From an uncultured Pelagibacteraceae bacterium (GTDB taxonomy: Bacteria; Pseudomonadota; Alphaproteobacteria; Pelagibacterales; Pelagibacteraceae), in the NCBI GenBank assembly GCA_902552705.1, contig CACDHZ010000010.1, positions 1 to 35,270 of the forward strand: a DNA stretch of 35,270 bases, read 5' to 3'. Under the pieces are notes generated by a model. It searched no databases. It had not been told where the DNA came from and saw nothing but the letters and a program-made list of their open reading frames with translations. Below are positions 18,306 through 27,176 of this stretch, piece by piece. Within the stretch, counting starts at the first letter, position 1, and each line of letters starts with the position of its first letter. A program made the position numbers and the translations under genes.

Positions 18306-18309
18306 TTAT

Positions 18310-19608
18310 TTATCTACCTATACAAAAATATTTAAAACCTTGAGCTTTTATCTTGGTCGGTGAATATATGTTTCTCATATCGTAAATAATAAACTTTTTA
18401 CCCTTAACCAAATTTTTAAAATTTATTGATTTAAAATCATTCCATTCTGTATGAACTATCACAAGATCTGAACTTTCTACAGATTTTCTTATAGTATTTT
18501 CATAAAAAACATTTTTAATTTTTTTAAATTCTTTTTTATAACCAGTGGGGTCAAAATATTTAATTATTGCTCCTTTTTTTGATAATGCAGGTATCATTTT
18601 AAGAGAAGAAGAGTCTCTCATGTCATCTGTATTTGCTTTAAATGTTACACCCAAAAAAGTTATTCTTTTGTTTTTAATTTTTTTATTTAGAATTTCATAA
18701 ACTTTATTTAATAAAAGATTTGACCTATTTTGGTTAGATTTAATAACTGATTTTATTACCGATAAATTAGTTTTAAACTTTTCAGCAGTTGAAATTATCG
18801 CCTTAGTATCTTTAGGAAAACAAGATCCTCCATAAGCTGGCCCTGCTCTTAAAAAGCGACTACCTATTCTTTTGTCTAAACCCATCCCTATAGAGATATC
18901 TTCTATATTTATTCCTGTTTTTTCACACAAATTAGCTATTTCATTAATGAAAGTAATTTTTGTAGCTAGAAAAGAATTAGATGCGTATTTAATCAATTCT
19001 GCAGCTCGTCTAGAAGTATTAACGTATTGAGCGCCCTTAGAAATTAACGGATTATATAAATTTTTCAAAATTCGATTTGATTTTTTATCATTTGAACCAA
19101 TTACGATTCTATCTGGAAAAATAAAATCTCTAATAGCTTCTCCCTCTCGTAAAAATTCAGGATTTGATACAACAGAAAATTTTTTTTTATTATTTTTTTT
19201 TGAAATAATTTTTTCAATTTCATCACCAGTTGTGACGGGAACTGTTGATTTTGTTATAATAATTTTAAATTTATTTATTGAAGAACTTATTTCTTTTGAA
19301 ACACTATAAACTTGGCTTAAGTCTGCAGAACTACTATTTTTTTTTGTTGGGGTACCTACACAAATAAAAATAATATCAGAATCTTTAATTGATTTTTTTA
19401 AATCAGTAGAAAAATTTAATCTTTTATTTTTGTAATTCTTGATAACTAATTCAGCTAAACCAGGTTCATAAATAGGAATATTACCTTTTTTTAATTGTTT
19501 GATTTTATCTGCATCTTTATCAACACAAATGACATCATTTCCTAAATCAGAGAAACATACTCCACTAACTAAACCAACGTAACCAGTTCCTATCATGCAT
19601 AGCTTCAT
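18310..19608 (-). CDS. ugd: UDP-glucose 6-dehydrogenase
   Basis: A 432-residue member of the UDP-glucose/GDP-mannose dehydrogenase family. GxGxxG occurs near the N-terminus (IGTGYVGLVSG, residues 6-16), SNPEFLREG lies around 148-156, and the catalytic Cys263 is in AYGGSCFPKD. It oxidises UDP-glucose twice with NAD+ to UDP-glucuronate in the cytoplasm. The gene overlaps galU by four bases, so the pair forms a two-step route from glucose-1-phosphate to UDP-glucuronate. Likely users are surface polysaccharides or, as reported for SAR11 under phosphate limitation, glucuronic-acid glycolipids. No glycosyltransferase is nearby to decide. Confidence 0.95.
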   Translation of the reverse strand: MKLCMIGTGYVGLVSGVCFSDLGNDVICVDKDADKIKQLKKGNIPIYEPGLAELVIKNYKNKRLNFSTDLKKSIKDSDIIFICVGTPTKKNSSSADLSQVYSVSKEISSSINKFKIIITKSTVPVTTGDEIEKIISKKNNKKKFSVVSNPEFLREGEAIRDFIFPDRIVIGSNDKKSNRILKNLYNPLISKGAQYVNTSRRAAELIKYASNSFLATKITFINEIANLCEKTGINIEDISIGMGLDKRIGSRFLRAGPAYGGSCFPKDTKAIISTAEKFKTNLSVIKSVIKSNQNRSNLLLNKVYEILNKKIKNKRITFLGVTFKANTDDMRDSSSLKMIPALSKKGAIIKYFDPTGYKKEFKKIKNVFYENTIRKSVESSDLVIVHTEWNDFKSINFKNLVKGKKFIIYDMRNIYSPTKIKAQGFKYFCIGR

Positions 19609-20420
19609 AATTTTGCAATTTCTAAGTTTGATTTTATATAACCCTGCATACTACCACAATCTAAGTAGTTTCCAGAAAAGTTATGAGCAATAAATTTATG
19701 TTTTTCATTTATCAGAGATTGAATGGCATCAGTAATATGTATTTCGCCACCTTTACCTGGTTTTAACTTTATTAATCTTGAAAAAATACTTTTTGGAAGT
19801 ATGTATCTTCCAATTACAGCTTTATTAGATGGTGCTTCTTTTATAGATGGTTTTTCTATAACTCCATTAATTAAAAAATTATTTTTATTTAATCTTTTAT
19901 TTATTTTATAAATACCCCATCTTGAAACATTTTTTTTATTTACTTTCATACTGGCCATAACTGATGAATTATATCTTTTATGAACTTGTATCATAGATTT
20001 AGAACAATTTTTTTTTATGATAAGATCATCAGGCAATAACATTAAAAAAAAATTATTTTTTATATATTTTTTTGTTTTCAAAACAGCATCACCGGTGCCT
20101 AATGGTTTATTTTGATAAACAAATTTTATCATTTTTTTATATTTTAAAATTTTTCTATATTCATTTATAATTCTAGGATCTTTTTTTTTTTTAATTATTG
20201 ATTTATAAAATTTATCATTATTAAAATATTTTTTTATCATTTCTTTTTTCTCTGAAATTATAAAAATAATCTCTTTAACACCTGCATCTATACATTCATC
20301 TAGAATATACTGTATCCCAGGTTTACCATTTATAGGGAGAAGTTCTTTAGCGAAAACACTAGTTAATGGTAAAAGTCTCGTACCTAGACCAGCTAATGGA
20401 ATTATTGCTTGTTTAATCAT
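19605..20420 (-). CDS. galU: UTP-glucose-1-phosphate uridylyltransferase
   Basis: A 271-residue nucleotidyltransferase. Its N-terminal pyrophosphorylase signature is clear: PLAGLGTRLLPLT (residues 8-20) and KELLPINGKPGIQYI (25-39). Later family segments are NKPLGTGDAVL and the KPGKGGEIHITDAI region. It makes UDP-glucose from UTP and glucose-1-phosphate. It is somewhat short for GalU (often about 290) and very rich in lysine and asparagine, as are its neighbours. It precedes ugd with a four-base overlap and diverges from panC across only 34 bases, where both promoters would have to fit. Confidence 0.93.
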   Translation of the reverse strand: MIKQAIIPLAGLGTRLLPLTSVFAKELLPINGKPGIQYILDECIDAGVKEIIFIISEKKEMIKKYFNNDKFYKSIIKKKKDPRIINEYRKILKYKKMIKFVYQNKPLGTGDAVLKTKKYIKNNFFLMLLPDDLIIKKNCSKSMIQVHKRYNSSVMASMKVNKKNVSRWGIYKINKRLNKNNFLINGVIEKPSIKEAPSNKAVIGRYILPKSIFSRLIKLKPGKGGEIHITDAIQSLINEKHKFIAHNFSGNYLDCGSMQGYIKSNLEIAKL

Positions 20421-20454
20421 TTAAATGTTTTACTTATAAATTGTTTTAATACAA
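20421..20454. other. 34-base divergent intergenic region (galU/panC)
   Basis: The only DNA between two divergent start codons. It is almost pure A/T and holds no convincing -35/-10 pair for either gene and no clear Shine-Dalgarno sequence. Promoters may reach into the coding sequences, or the transcripts may be nearly leaderless. Confidence 0.5.
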
Positions 20455-21267
20455 ATGAAAATTTTATTAAATATTAGTGATCTAAATAAGGCAATTTCAA
20501 AAGTTGGCAATTTAGGATTTGTTCCAACTATGGGAATGTTACACAGTGGACATATATCTTTAATAAAAAATTCAAAGAAAAAATGTAAAAAAACCTTAGT
20601 TAGTATATTTGTAAATCCAAAGCAATTTAATAAAACAAACGATTATAAAAATTATCCACGAAATCTAAAAAGAGATTTAAATATACTAAAAAATTTAAAA
20701 GTCGATTTTGTTTTTTTACCAAAAAAAAGTGAAATTTTTAAAAAAAGATTAAAAAAAATAATACTTAATAAAAATGATAAAATACTTTGTGCTAAATACA
20801 GAAAGGGCCATTTTGAAGGGGTATTAGATGTTATGAGACAATTTTTTAGAATAATAGAAGCAAAATATACTTTTATGGGTATTAAAGATTATCAACAAAT
20901 ATATTTAATAAAAAAATACTTGTCAAAAAAGTATAAAAGAAAAATTATTTTGTGTCCAACAATAAGAGATAAAAACAAAGTTGCTCTCTCATCAAGAAAT
21001 TTTTTACTGAATAAAAAAGATTTAAAAATAGCAAGTTTTATTTCTAAAAACTTATTAATATTCAAATCAATTTTAAAAAGAAATATGAAATTAAGAAATC
21101 TTTTAATTAATAACAAAAAGAAGGAACTTAAAAATAAATTTAATATAAAGGTTGAATATCTTGAGTTAAGAAATGAGAAAAATTTAAGTCAAATTATTAA
21201 AAATAAAAATTATAGATTATTTATTGCATATTATTTAAAAAAAGTCAGACTTATTGATAACTATTGA
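20455..21267 (+). CDS. panC: Pantothenate synthetase
   Basis: This 270-residue protein has the PanC nucleotidyl-transferase signature: VPTMGMLHSGH (residues 23-33, the HIGH-like ATP site), SIFVNPKQF (50-58), YPRNLKRD, GHFEGV (118-123), KDYQQ (144-148) and the KMSKS-like ALSSRNFLL segment. It joins pantoate and beta-alanine using ATP. The usual FGEKDYQQ motif reads MGIKDYQQ, so the Glu is replaced by Ile143 while the Lys and Asp are kept. The C-terminal dimer domain is unusually lysine-rich. panB and panD are not adjacent, and the gene stands alone between two minus-strand genes, ending three bases from the convergent mgtE stop. Confidence 0.93.
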   Translation: MKILLNISDLNKAISKVGNLGFVPTMGMLHSGHISLIKNSKKKCKKTLVSIFVNPKQFNKTNDYKNYPRNLKRDLNILKNLKVDFVFLPKKSEIFKKRLKKIILNKNDKILCAKYRKGHFEGVLDVMRQFFRIIEAKYTFMGIKDYQQIYLIKKYLSKKYKRKIILCPTIRDKNKVALSSRNFLLNKKDLKIASFISKNLLIFKSILKRNMKLRNLLINNKKKELKNKFNIKVEYLELRNEKNLSQIIKNKNYRLFIAYYLKKVRLIDNY

Positions 21268-21270
21268 TTA

Positions 21271-22644
21271 TTATAAAAAATAAGCGCCAACCCCTAAAAA
21301 GGATACAAAACCAATTACATCAGTTATTGTAGTTACAAACACACTTGAAGCAATAGCAGGATCAATATTAAATCTTTTTAAAGTTACTGGAACCAAAATT
21401 CCAAATAAACCTGCAATGATCATTGTTAAAATCATCGATATTGAAATTATTATTGATAACATAGAGTCTTGAAACCATAATTGAACTATAAAAGCACTTA
21501 TTCCTGCAAAAATAAAACCATTTAGTACACCAATTGCAAATTCTTTAATAATATTTGAATTAAAATTATTTTTAGTTAAATCATTAGTAGCGATCGTTCT
21601 TACTGTGACAGCTAAAGTTTGCATACCAGCATTACCTCCCATTGACGCAACGATTGGCATTAAAAAAGCTAACACTACCATTTGTTTGATTGTAGCTCCA
21701 AATAAACTTATACACCAAGTAGCTAAAAACGCTGTAAATAGATTTAATAGTAACCAATTAAATCTTCTCTTTGTTTTAGTTAATACTCCATCTGTGATCG
21801 CCTCATCTCCCACACCAGCCAATCTTAAAGCATCTTCCTCAGCTTCTTCTTTTAAAACTGTAAGAACATCGTCACTTGTGATCATGCCCACTAATTTATT
21901 ATTCTTATCAACAACACAAGCTGAATTTAAATTATAATTTTCAAATAAGTTTCCAACTTCTTCTTTATCCATATCAACAGGGATAAGTAATTGTGTTTCT
22001 GACATAATTGAATTCATTTTTGTGTCCCTTGGAGTTCGTAGCACTTTTGAAGAAGGTACATTCCCAATTGGTTTGAAATCTTCATTTACAATAAAAATTT
22101 CTAAAAATTCTTCAGGAAGATCTTTATTTTCTCTTAGATAATCTATAGTTTGTCCAACAGACCAATTACTTGGAATAGCAGTAAATTGTCTTTGCATAAT
22201 TCTAGCAGCAGAGTCTTCTGGAAAACTTAAACTTTCAAGAAGAGCGAAACGATCTTTTGGAGGTAATGAACTTAAAATTTCATTTTTATCTTTTTCATTA
22301 ACATTTTCTAGTATCTTAACTGCGTCATCTGACTCTAAATTTTTAAGTATTGTTACAATTGAGTCTGAAGATAAGTAATTAATTATTTCTGTCTGAATAG
22401 ATTCGTTTAATTCAACAAAAACTTCTGGATCAATTTTAAAGTTATTTAATTTAATTAAGCTTTCTCTATCACTTTGATTTAAATGCTCTATAATATCAGC
22501 AGCGTCTGCTGGGTGCATTTCTCTAAATGAATTGGTAATAAATTGAGCATCATTTTGACCAATCTTGTCCGTAACAACTTTTATATACTCCTTGTTAAAT
22601 TCAAAATTGACTTTTTTATCTTTTATTTTTTTTACTAAAGACAT
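21271..22644 (-). CDS. mgtE: Magnesium transporter MgtE
   Basis: A 457-residue protein with the three parts of MgtE: an N-terminal helical superhelix (about residues 30-140, repeats with HPADAADIIEHL and LPPKDRFALLESL), two CBS domains (about 140-265) that sense cytoplasmic Mg2+, and a C-terminal pore domain of about five membrane helices. The pore region carries the GGNAGMQTLAV segment and an aspartate near the end (Asp442 in TTITDVIGF) equivalent to the ion-selecting residue of the family. It is a Mg2+-gated channel in the inner membrane. A purine-rich AGGTAA stretch precedes the ATG as a plausible ribosome-binding site. It is transcribed divergently from lipB. Confidence 0.95.
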   Translation of the reverse strand: MSLVKKIKDKKVNFEFNKEYIKVVTDKIGQNDAQFITNSFREMHPADAADIIEHLNQSDRESLIKLNNFKIDPEVFVELNESIQTEIINYLSSDSIVTILKNLESDDAVKILENVNEKDKNEILSSLPPKDRFALLESLSFPEDSAARIMQRQFTAIPSNWSVGQTIDYLRENKDLPEEFLEIFIVNEDFKPIGNVPSSKVLRTPRDTKMNSIMSETQLLIPVDMDKEEVGNLFENYNLNSACVVDKNNKLVGMITSDDVLTVLKEEAEEDALRLAGVGDEAITDGVLTKTKRRFNWLLLNLFTAFLATWCISLFGATIKQMVVLAFLMPIVASMGGNAGMQTLAVTVRTIATNDLTKNNFNSNIIKEFAIGVLNGFIFAGISAFIVQLWFQDSMLSIIISISMILTMIIAGLFGILVPVTLKRFNIDPAIASSVFVTTITDVIGFVSFLGVGAYFL

Positions 22645-22655
22645 AAATTACCTAT

Positions 22656-22684
22656 ATTTCAACATGGCACTATTAATGTATAAT
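22656..22684 (+). promoter_or_regulatory. Candidate promoter for lipB
   Basis: A perfect TATAAT lies at 22679-22684 in the 60-base mgtE/lipB gap. The best -35 at 17-base spacing is weak (ATTTCA at 22656-22661). Initiation near 22691 would leave a leader of about 14 bases before the lipB ATG at 22705. This is the longest intergenic gap in the window. Confidence 0.45.
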
Positions 22685-22704
22685 TGATAATTTACAATTC
22701 TTAA

Positions 22705-23325
22705 ATGAACATAGAAATCAAAAAATCAATAAAACCAGTAAAATATAAAGATGCAATAGATTATTTGGAAAAAAGACTAGTAAAAATAAATAAAAATAGT
22801 GCAAAAGAGCTTATTTGGATATTAGAGCATCATGAGGTTTATACTGTTGGCAAAAACTTTGATGAAAATGAAGTTTTAAATAAAAATATAAAAATAATTA
22901 AATCAAATAGAGGTGGGAAAATAACATATCACGGACCTGGACAACTTATTTGTTACTTTGTGATTGATTTAAATAAAAGAAAAAAAGATATTCGTAAATT
23001 TATTAATTTAATTGAAAAAACAATTATAGATACCCTTAAAGAATTTAATATTGATACATTTAACGATAAAAAAAATATTGGGATTTGGTACAAAGAAAAA
23101 AATGATTATAAAAAAGTTGCTGCAATTGGTTTAAGAATAAGTAAGTGGATTGCTTATCATGGATTTAGTATTAACGTCAAAAATGATTTAAAAAAATATA
23201 ACAATATAATTCCATGTGGAATTAAGAATAAAGGAATTACTAATTTATATAATATTAAGAATCAAAATTACAAAAGCTTAAGTGATAAAATTATAAAAAA
23301 TTTTGTCAAAAATCTGAAAAATTAA
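22705..23325 (+). CDS. lipB: Lipoyl(octanoyl) transferase
   Basis: The 206-residue product has the LipB fold signature: [17 protein letters not shown] (residues 69-85), KVAAIGLRI with the catalytic Lys137, and HGFSINV followed by PCGI with the acyl-accepting Cys171. It moves octanoate from acyl carrier protein to the lipoyl domains of 2-oxoacid dehydrogenases and GcvH in the cytoplasm. LipA would finish the cofactor and is not in this window. The 3' end overlaps the convergent rluC by 20 bases, so the last codons of both genes are constrained together. Confidence 0.94.
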   Translation: MNIEIKKSIKPVKYKDAIDYLEKRLVKINKNSAKELIWILEHHEVYTVGKNFDENEVLNKNIKIIKSNRGGKITYHGPGQLICYFVIDLNKRKKDIRKFINLIEKTIIDTLKEFNIDTFNDKKNIGIWYKEKNDYKKVAAIGLRISKWIAYHGFSINVKNDLKKYNNIIPCGIKNKGITNLYNIKNQNYKSLSDKIIKNFVKNLKN

Positions 23326-24220
23326 GTCGTTTTGTTTTAAGTAGTTTTTTAAAATATTCTGGTAACAAGGCTCTGTAAGTATATTTTTTGTCTTTAATCA
23401 TAAATCTAATTTTATAAGAATGAAGCATTAAATCTTTATTAATACCTTTATCAATATTTTTAAAATTATATTTTTTATCTCCATAAATTGAATGGCCTAA
23501 ATTAAAAAGTTGTTTTCTAAGTTGATGTTTTCTACCTGTAATTGGTTTCATTTCTACAAGAGTAGCTAAAGAATTTTTATCTAAAATCTTATAAATAGTT
23601 CTTGCTTTTTCAACTATCTTTTTATTATTTTCGTATCTTATTAATTCATCATTCCATTCACCTGAATTTTTTTCTATTTCTCCTTTACAAATTGCAAGGT
23701 ATGTTTTGTGAACTTTTCTCAATCTAAATAATGAAGTAAAAAACTGAGCTGTTTGACGATTTTTTGCTAATATAAATACCCCTGATGTATCTTTATCCAA
23801 CCTATGGACTGAAAAAGGTTTTGTATTTTTAAAAATTTCACTTTTAGAAAAAATATCAATAAGATTTTTTTTAGATTTTGTGCCCCCTTGAACTGAAATA
23901 CCTGAACTTTTATTTAAAACTATAAAGTCGTCATTATTATCAATTATTAAATTCTCATTTTCTTTAACAATTTGTTTAGAGGGTTCAAATTTATTTTTTT
24001 TTTGATTTTTAATTTCAGAATAATGGAAATTAAATAAATCGATAATGTCACCTGTTTTTACTTTTTTTGAACTTTTTACCTTAGTATTATTAAGTTTAAT
24101 TTTTCCATTTCTTAATATTTTTTCAATTAAACTTTGAGGAATATTTCCTAAATTATTTCTTATCCATCTATCAATACGCATATCGTTGAACGTCAAATTA
24201 ACGCTATATGACTTTTTCAT
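23306..24220 (-). CDS. rluC: Ribosomal large subunit pseudouridine synthase, RluC/RluD family
   Basis: A 304-residue protein with an N-terminal S4 RNA-binding domain (about residues 15-75, [25 protein letters not shown], key R/N/IP/L pattern) and a pseudouridine synthase catalytic domain. The catalytic aspartate is Asp142 in [22 protein letters not shown] supplies the conserved RNA-contacting arginine region. The family isomerises uridines of 23S rRNA helices; RluC sites are the best guess from overall similarity, and RluD specificity cannot be excluded. It follows rplQ on the same strand after 23 bases, so it may be transcribed with the ribosomal operon unless the small hairpin at the rplQ stop terminates. 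Confidence 0.88.
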   Translation of the reverse strand: MKKSYSVNLTFNDMRIDRWIRNNLGNIPQSLIEKILRNGKIKLNNTKVKSSKKVKTGDIIDLFNFHYSEIKNQKKNKFEPSKQIVKENENLIIDNNDDFIVLNKSSGISVQGGTKSKKNLIDIFSKSEIFKNTKPFSVHRLDKDTSGVFILAKNRQTAQFFTSLFRLRKVHKTYLAICKGEIEKNSGEWNDELIRYENNKKIVEKARTIYKILDKNSLATLVEMKPITGRKHQLRKQLFNLGHSIYGDKKYNFKNIDKGINKDLMLHSYKIRFMIKDKKYTYRALLPEYFKKLLKTKRLNFSDF

Positions 24221-24243
24221 GATGTTATATTTTATATAAAAGA

Positions 24244-24258
24244 TTAGCTAGTGGCTAA
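24244..24258 (-). terminator. Possible weak terminator hairpin at the end of rplQ
   Basis: On the minus strand TTAGC-CACTA-GCTAA forms a perfect 5-bp stem with a 5-base loop, extendable by a G-T pair, followed by TCTTTTAT. It covers the rplQ stop codon. The stem is short, so partial attenuation before rluC is more likely than full termination, and chance is possible. Confidence 0.25.
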
Positions 24259-24681
24259 CTTTTTTTCTTCGTTTTTATCTTTAGAAGTTTCTTTTTTTTT
24301 TCTATCAACTTTTTTTGCTTCAATATCTCTGTCTACAAACTCAATTACAGCCATTGGTGCGTTATCACCATATCTAAAACCAGCTTTTACTATTCTTGTA
24401 TATCCACCGTTTCTTTTCTGATATCTTTTAGATAAAGTTTTAGTAACTTTTTGTGTAGATGTTTTGTCTTGAAGTTTGCTCATTAGCATTTTCTTTGTAT
24501 GTAAATTTTCCTTTTTTCCTAAAGTAATAATTCTTTCTGCTTCTGGTTTCAAAAATTTAGCTTTGGGAAGAGTAGTAGTAATTTGCTCATATTTAATCAA
24601 AGAATTTAACATATTCTTTAATAAAGCTTTTCTATGCTCGGAAGTTCTATTTAACTTTTTATTTGCTAAACCATGTCTCAT
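24244..24681 (-). CDS. rplQ: 50S ribosomal protein L17 with charged C-terminal tail
   Basis: The first 117 or so residues are standard bL17, starting MRHGLANKKLNRTSEHRKA and ending with the GDNAPMAVIEFVDRD segment. A further 28 residues form a Lys/Glu/Asp-rich tail (from about residue 118), giving 145 in all. L17 binds 23S rRNA domains near the tunnel exit. The gene follows rpoA with no intervening base, as in the alpha operon of most bacteria. The charged tail is common in alphaproteobacteria and likely disordered. Confidence 0.97.
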   Translation of the reverse strand: MRHGLANKKLNRTSEHRKALLKNMLNSLIKYEQITTTLPKAKFLKPEAERIITLGKKENLHTKKMLMSKLQDKTSTQKVTKTLSKRYQKRNGGYTRIVKAGFRYGDNAPMAVIEFVDRDIEAKKVDRKKKETSKDKNEEKKLATS

Positions 24682-25710
24682 TTATATTTGTTCCTCTAAT
24701 TTTTTTGACATTTCAGCGATATTATCTGGAGGCCAATTAGGTATTTCCATTCCAAGATATAATGACATGCTTGTTAAAACTTCTTTAATTTCATTCAGAG
24801 ATTTTCTTCCAAAATTAGGTGTTCTAAGCATTTCACCTTCTGATTTTTGAACTAAATCACCAATATAAATAATGTTATCATTTTTAAGACAATTCATAGA
24901 ACGTACAGATAATTCTAATTCATCAACTTTCTTTAATAAGTTTTTATTAAATTCTGGTTCTGTTGAGACTTCTTTTACTGGAGCTTCTACTGGTTCATCA
25001 AAATTAACAAACATATTTAATTGATCTTGAAAAATTCGAGCTGAATAAGCAACAGCATCCTCAGCTGAGATTGAGCCATTTGTTTCCACTTCCATAGTCA
25101 ATTTGTCATAATCTAAAGCTTTACCTTCTCTGGCTGTACTGATTGTATATGAAACTTTTTTAACTGGACTATATAAAGAATCAATTGCTATTAATCCAAG
25201 TGGTGGCTCCTCAGGTTTATTCATAACAGCTGGAACATAACCTTTTCCTGTGCCAACATTCATCTCCATATGGAAATGGGTTTTTTCATCTAAGTTACAA
25301 ATAACTAAATCAGGATTTAAAATTTCAATATCAGTAACTGGTGTTATATCTGATGCTTTAATTTCACCTGGACCTTTAGCATCTAAAATAAGTTTTTTTA
25401 CACCTTCAGAAGAGCTTTTTAATGCTAATGATTTTACATTTAAAACAATATCAGTTACATCTTCTCTAACACCTTTTATAGATGTGAACTCATGTAACAC
25501 ACCATCTATCTGAATTGAGGTTACAGCGGCACCTCTTATAGAAGATAACAAAATTCTTCTTAAAGAATTTCCTAATGTTAAACCATAACCTTTCTCAAGT
25601 GGTTCAGCTATTATTTTTGCGTAAGATTTATCATCACTTATTTGTACGTCTAATTGAGCCGGTTTGATTAATGCTTTCCAATTTTTAGCATTCACATTTA
25701 AACTTTCCAT
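24682..25710 (-). CDS. rpoA: DNA-directed RNA polymerase subunit alpha
   Basis: The 342-residue protein shows both alpha domains. The N-terminal dimerisation domain has [17 protein letters not shown] around residues 42-58 and GKGYVPA near 154-160. A linker follows, then the C-terminal domain (about 255-335) with helix-hairpin-helix features ([16 protein letters not shown]), which contacts UP elements and activators. It nucleates assembly of core RNA polymerase. It lies between rpsK and rplQ in the conserved alpha operon, so its expression is tied to ribosomal proteins. There is one base between the rpsK stop and the rpoA ATG. Confidence 0.98.
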   Translation of the reverse strand: MESLNVNAKNWKALIKPAQLDVQISDDKSYAKIIAEPLEKGYGLTLGNSLRRILLSSIRGAAVTSIQIDGVLHEFTSIKGVREDVTDIVLNVKSLALKSSSEGVKKLILDAKGPGEIKASDITPVTDIEILNPDLVICNLDEKTHFHMEMNVGTGKGYVPAVMNKPEEPPLGLIAIDSLYSPVKKVSYTISTAREGKALDYDKLTMEVETNGSISAEDAVAYSARIFQDQLNMFVNFDEPVEAPVKEVSTEPEFNKNLLKKVDELELSVRSMNCLKNDNIIYIGDLVQKSEGEMLRTPNFGRKSLNEIKEVLTSMSLYLGMEIPNWPPDNIAEMSKKLEEQI

Positions 25711-25711
25711 T

Positions 25712-26164
25712 TTAAACTCTCCTTTTTTTTGGTGGTCTTACACCATTATGCGGCATTGGTGTTGTGTCTTTTATTGAAAGAATTTTAAATCCTTTTGCTT
25801 GTAATGCTCTTAAAGCAGTTTCTCTACCTGATCCTGGTCCTTTAACCTGAACAGTTATAGACTTCATCCCATACTCAAGTGCCTTAGAGGCAGCAGCATC
25901 TGCAGCTATTTGCGCTGCATAAGGTGTTGATTTTCTAGAACCTTTAAAACCTTTTTGGCCAGCTGAAGCCCAAGAAATAACATTCCCATTAGTATCTGCT
26001 ATTGAAATTATTGTATTATTAAAAGTCGATTGAACATAAGCAATTCCATTAAGTACATTTTTCTTAATTTTTTTCTTTTTTGAATAAGAACTTTTTTTTA
26101 CTTTTTTATCTGTTTTTTTATCAACGACAGAATCTTTATTTTCTACTTTATCTACTTTAGCCAT
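25712..26164 (-). CDS. rpsK: 30S ribosomal protein S11 with Lys-rich N-terminal extension
   Basis: From about residue 35 this is ordinary uS11 ([47 protein letters not shown], and the C-terminal [14 protein letters not shown]). The 150 residues include roughly 20 more at the N-terminus than the E. coli protein, rich in Lys, Asp and Val. S11 lines the platform of the small subunit near the mRNA exit. The ATG chosen is the first in frame after the rpsM stop, seven bases downstream. A later start could remove the extension, but no good internal ATG was seen before the core. Confidence 0.96.
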   Translation of the reverse strand: MAKVDKVENKDSVVDKKTDKKVKKSSYSKKKKIKKNVLNGIAYVQSTFNNTIISIADTNGNVISWASAGQKGFKGSRKSTPYAAQIAADAAASKALEYGMKSITVQVKGPGSGRETALRALQAKGFKILSIKDTTPMPHNGVRPPKKRRV

Positions 26165-26171
26165 AAATTAA

Positions 26172-26555
26172 TTATTTTTTTAATGGTGTAAGTTTTTTCC
26201 CCGCAATAGCTATAGCTTTACCTTTTCTTGTTCTTGCATTACACCTTGTTCTTTGTCCTCTTACTGGTAGTTTTTTTCTATGTCTTGATCCTCTATAACA
26301 AGCAAGATCTATTAGTCTTTTAATTGTTAAAGAGTAATCTCTTCTAAGGTCACCTTCTACTTTAAAATTTGCATCTATATATTCTCTTATTTTAAGTATA
26401 TCTTCGTCAGTTAACTCATTAATTCTTTTATTACTTGGTATATCTAGTGATGTACAAATTTGATTTGAAAACTTTTCACCTATACCGTAGATATAAGTAA
26501 GTCCTACATGAACAAGCTTATTTTGGGGTATGTTTACACCTGCTATACGAGCCAT
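26172..26555 (-). CDS. rpsM: 30S ribosomal protein S13
   Basis: The 127-residue uS13 begins [13 protein letters not shown], has the H2TH-like YIYGIG segment, and ends in the basic [14 protein letters not shown] tail that reaches the decoding region and tRNA. It is the first gene of the alpha-operon block here and is separated from adk by 55 bases that contain a strong promoter-like element. No Shine-Dalgarno sequence is evident just ahead of the ATG. rpmJ (L36), found before rpsM in many bacteria, is not present. Confidence 0.97.
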   Translation of the reverse strand: MARIAGVNIPQNKLVHVGLTYIYGIGEKFSNQICTSLDIPSNKRINELTDEDILKIREYIDANFKVEGDLRRDYSLTIKRLIDLACYRGSRHRKKLPVRGQRTRCNARTRKGKAIAIAGKKLTPLKK

Positions 26556-26579
26556 ATTTTTTGAGAATAAATTTAGCCT

Positions 26580-26607
26580 TTTATATAAGAAGTTCTTCCA
26601 AAGTCAA
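26580..26607 (-). promoter_or_regulatory. Promoter candidate driving rpsM-rpsK-rpoA-rplQ
   Basis: On the minus strand TTGACT (26607-26602) and TATAAA (26585-26580), each five of six to consensus, are separated by 16 bases immediately after the adk stop. Predicted initiation near 26573 leaves a leader of about 18 bases before the rpsM ATG. The spacer holds an inverted repeat, read on the plus strand as AAGAA-G-TTCTT (26587-26597). This is the best promoter match in the window. Confidence 0.6.
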
Positions 26608-26610
26608 CTT

Positions 26611-27174
26611 TTAAACCTTTAAAATATTACTGATTTTACTAGCAATTTCAGCAATTTCTAAGCTTCCATCGATTTCTTTAAAGTTAGATTTATTTGAATA
26701 ATAATCCAAAACTGGTCGAGTTGTTACCATGTAAGTATCGTATCTTTTAAGAATAGTCGACAGATCATCGTCAGATCTTTTTTCTACGATTTTTCTTTTT
26801 TCAATTCTTTTTATTAATGTTTCTTTGTTTACATTAAGAAAAAAAATAAAATCAATTTTTTGATTTGTATCTGCTAACCATAGATCTAAATTTTTTGCTT
26901 GTTTTATAGTTCTTGGATATCCATCAAAAATTAATCTATTTTTTTTTGAGGGATCAAAAATTACTTTTTGAATAAGTTTGTTAACAATTTCATCATCAAC
27001 AAATTTTCCATCATTCATATAATTGATTATTTTTTTTCCTATTTCAGTATTTTTTTGGATTTCATATCGTAGCATTTCGCCTGTTGATACTTGAAAGTTT
27101 TTTAATTTTTTTTCTAAATTTTTAGCTTGAGTTCCTTTACCTGCTCCTGGGGGACCAAATAAAACTATATTCAC
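26611..27174 (-). CDS. adk: Adenylate kinase, short form
   Basis: A 187-residue P-loop kinase with GPPGAGKGT (residues 7-15), the AMP-site TGEMLR segment, FDGYPRT, and the arginine-bearing KRYDTY region. It interconverts ATP, ADP and AMP in the cytoplasm. The LID between about residues 122 and 138 is reduced to a few residues (RIEKRKIVEKRSDD), lacking both the zinc-finger and the long bacterial lid. This is the short-lid type seen in alphaproteobacteria. It sits directly after secY (two bases), the usual secY-adk arrangement, and precedes the rpsM promoter. Confidence 0.96.
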   Translation of the reverse strand: MNIVLFGPPGAGKGTQAKNLEKKLKNFQVSTGEMLRYEIQKNTEIGKKIINYMNDGKFVDDEIVNKLIQKVIFDPSKKNRLIFDGYPRTIKQAKNLDLWLADTNQKIDFIFFLNVNKETLIKRIEKRKIVEKRSDDDLSTILKRYDTYMVTTRPVLDYYSNKSNFKEIDGSLEIAEIASKISNILKV

Positions 27175-27176
27175 TT

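Noticed and set aside
20180..20190. Long homopolymer A/T runs in galU, ugd and panC as phase-variation tracts
   Set aside because: Such runs are spread evenly through Lys/Phe/Asn codons in this AT-rich genome, the frames are intact, and housekeeping genes are unlikely phase-variable targets.
24476..24850. Plus-strand open frame of 124 codons opposite rplQ/rpoA
   Set aside because: It is antisense to two essential conserved genes, resembles nothing, and its hydrophobic composition is what reversed Lys-rich codons produce.
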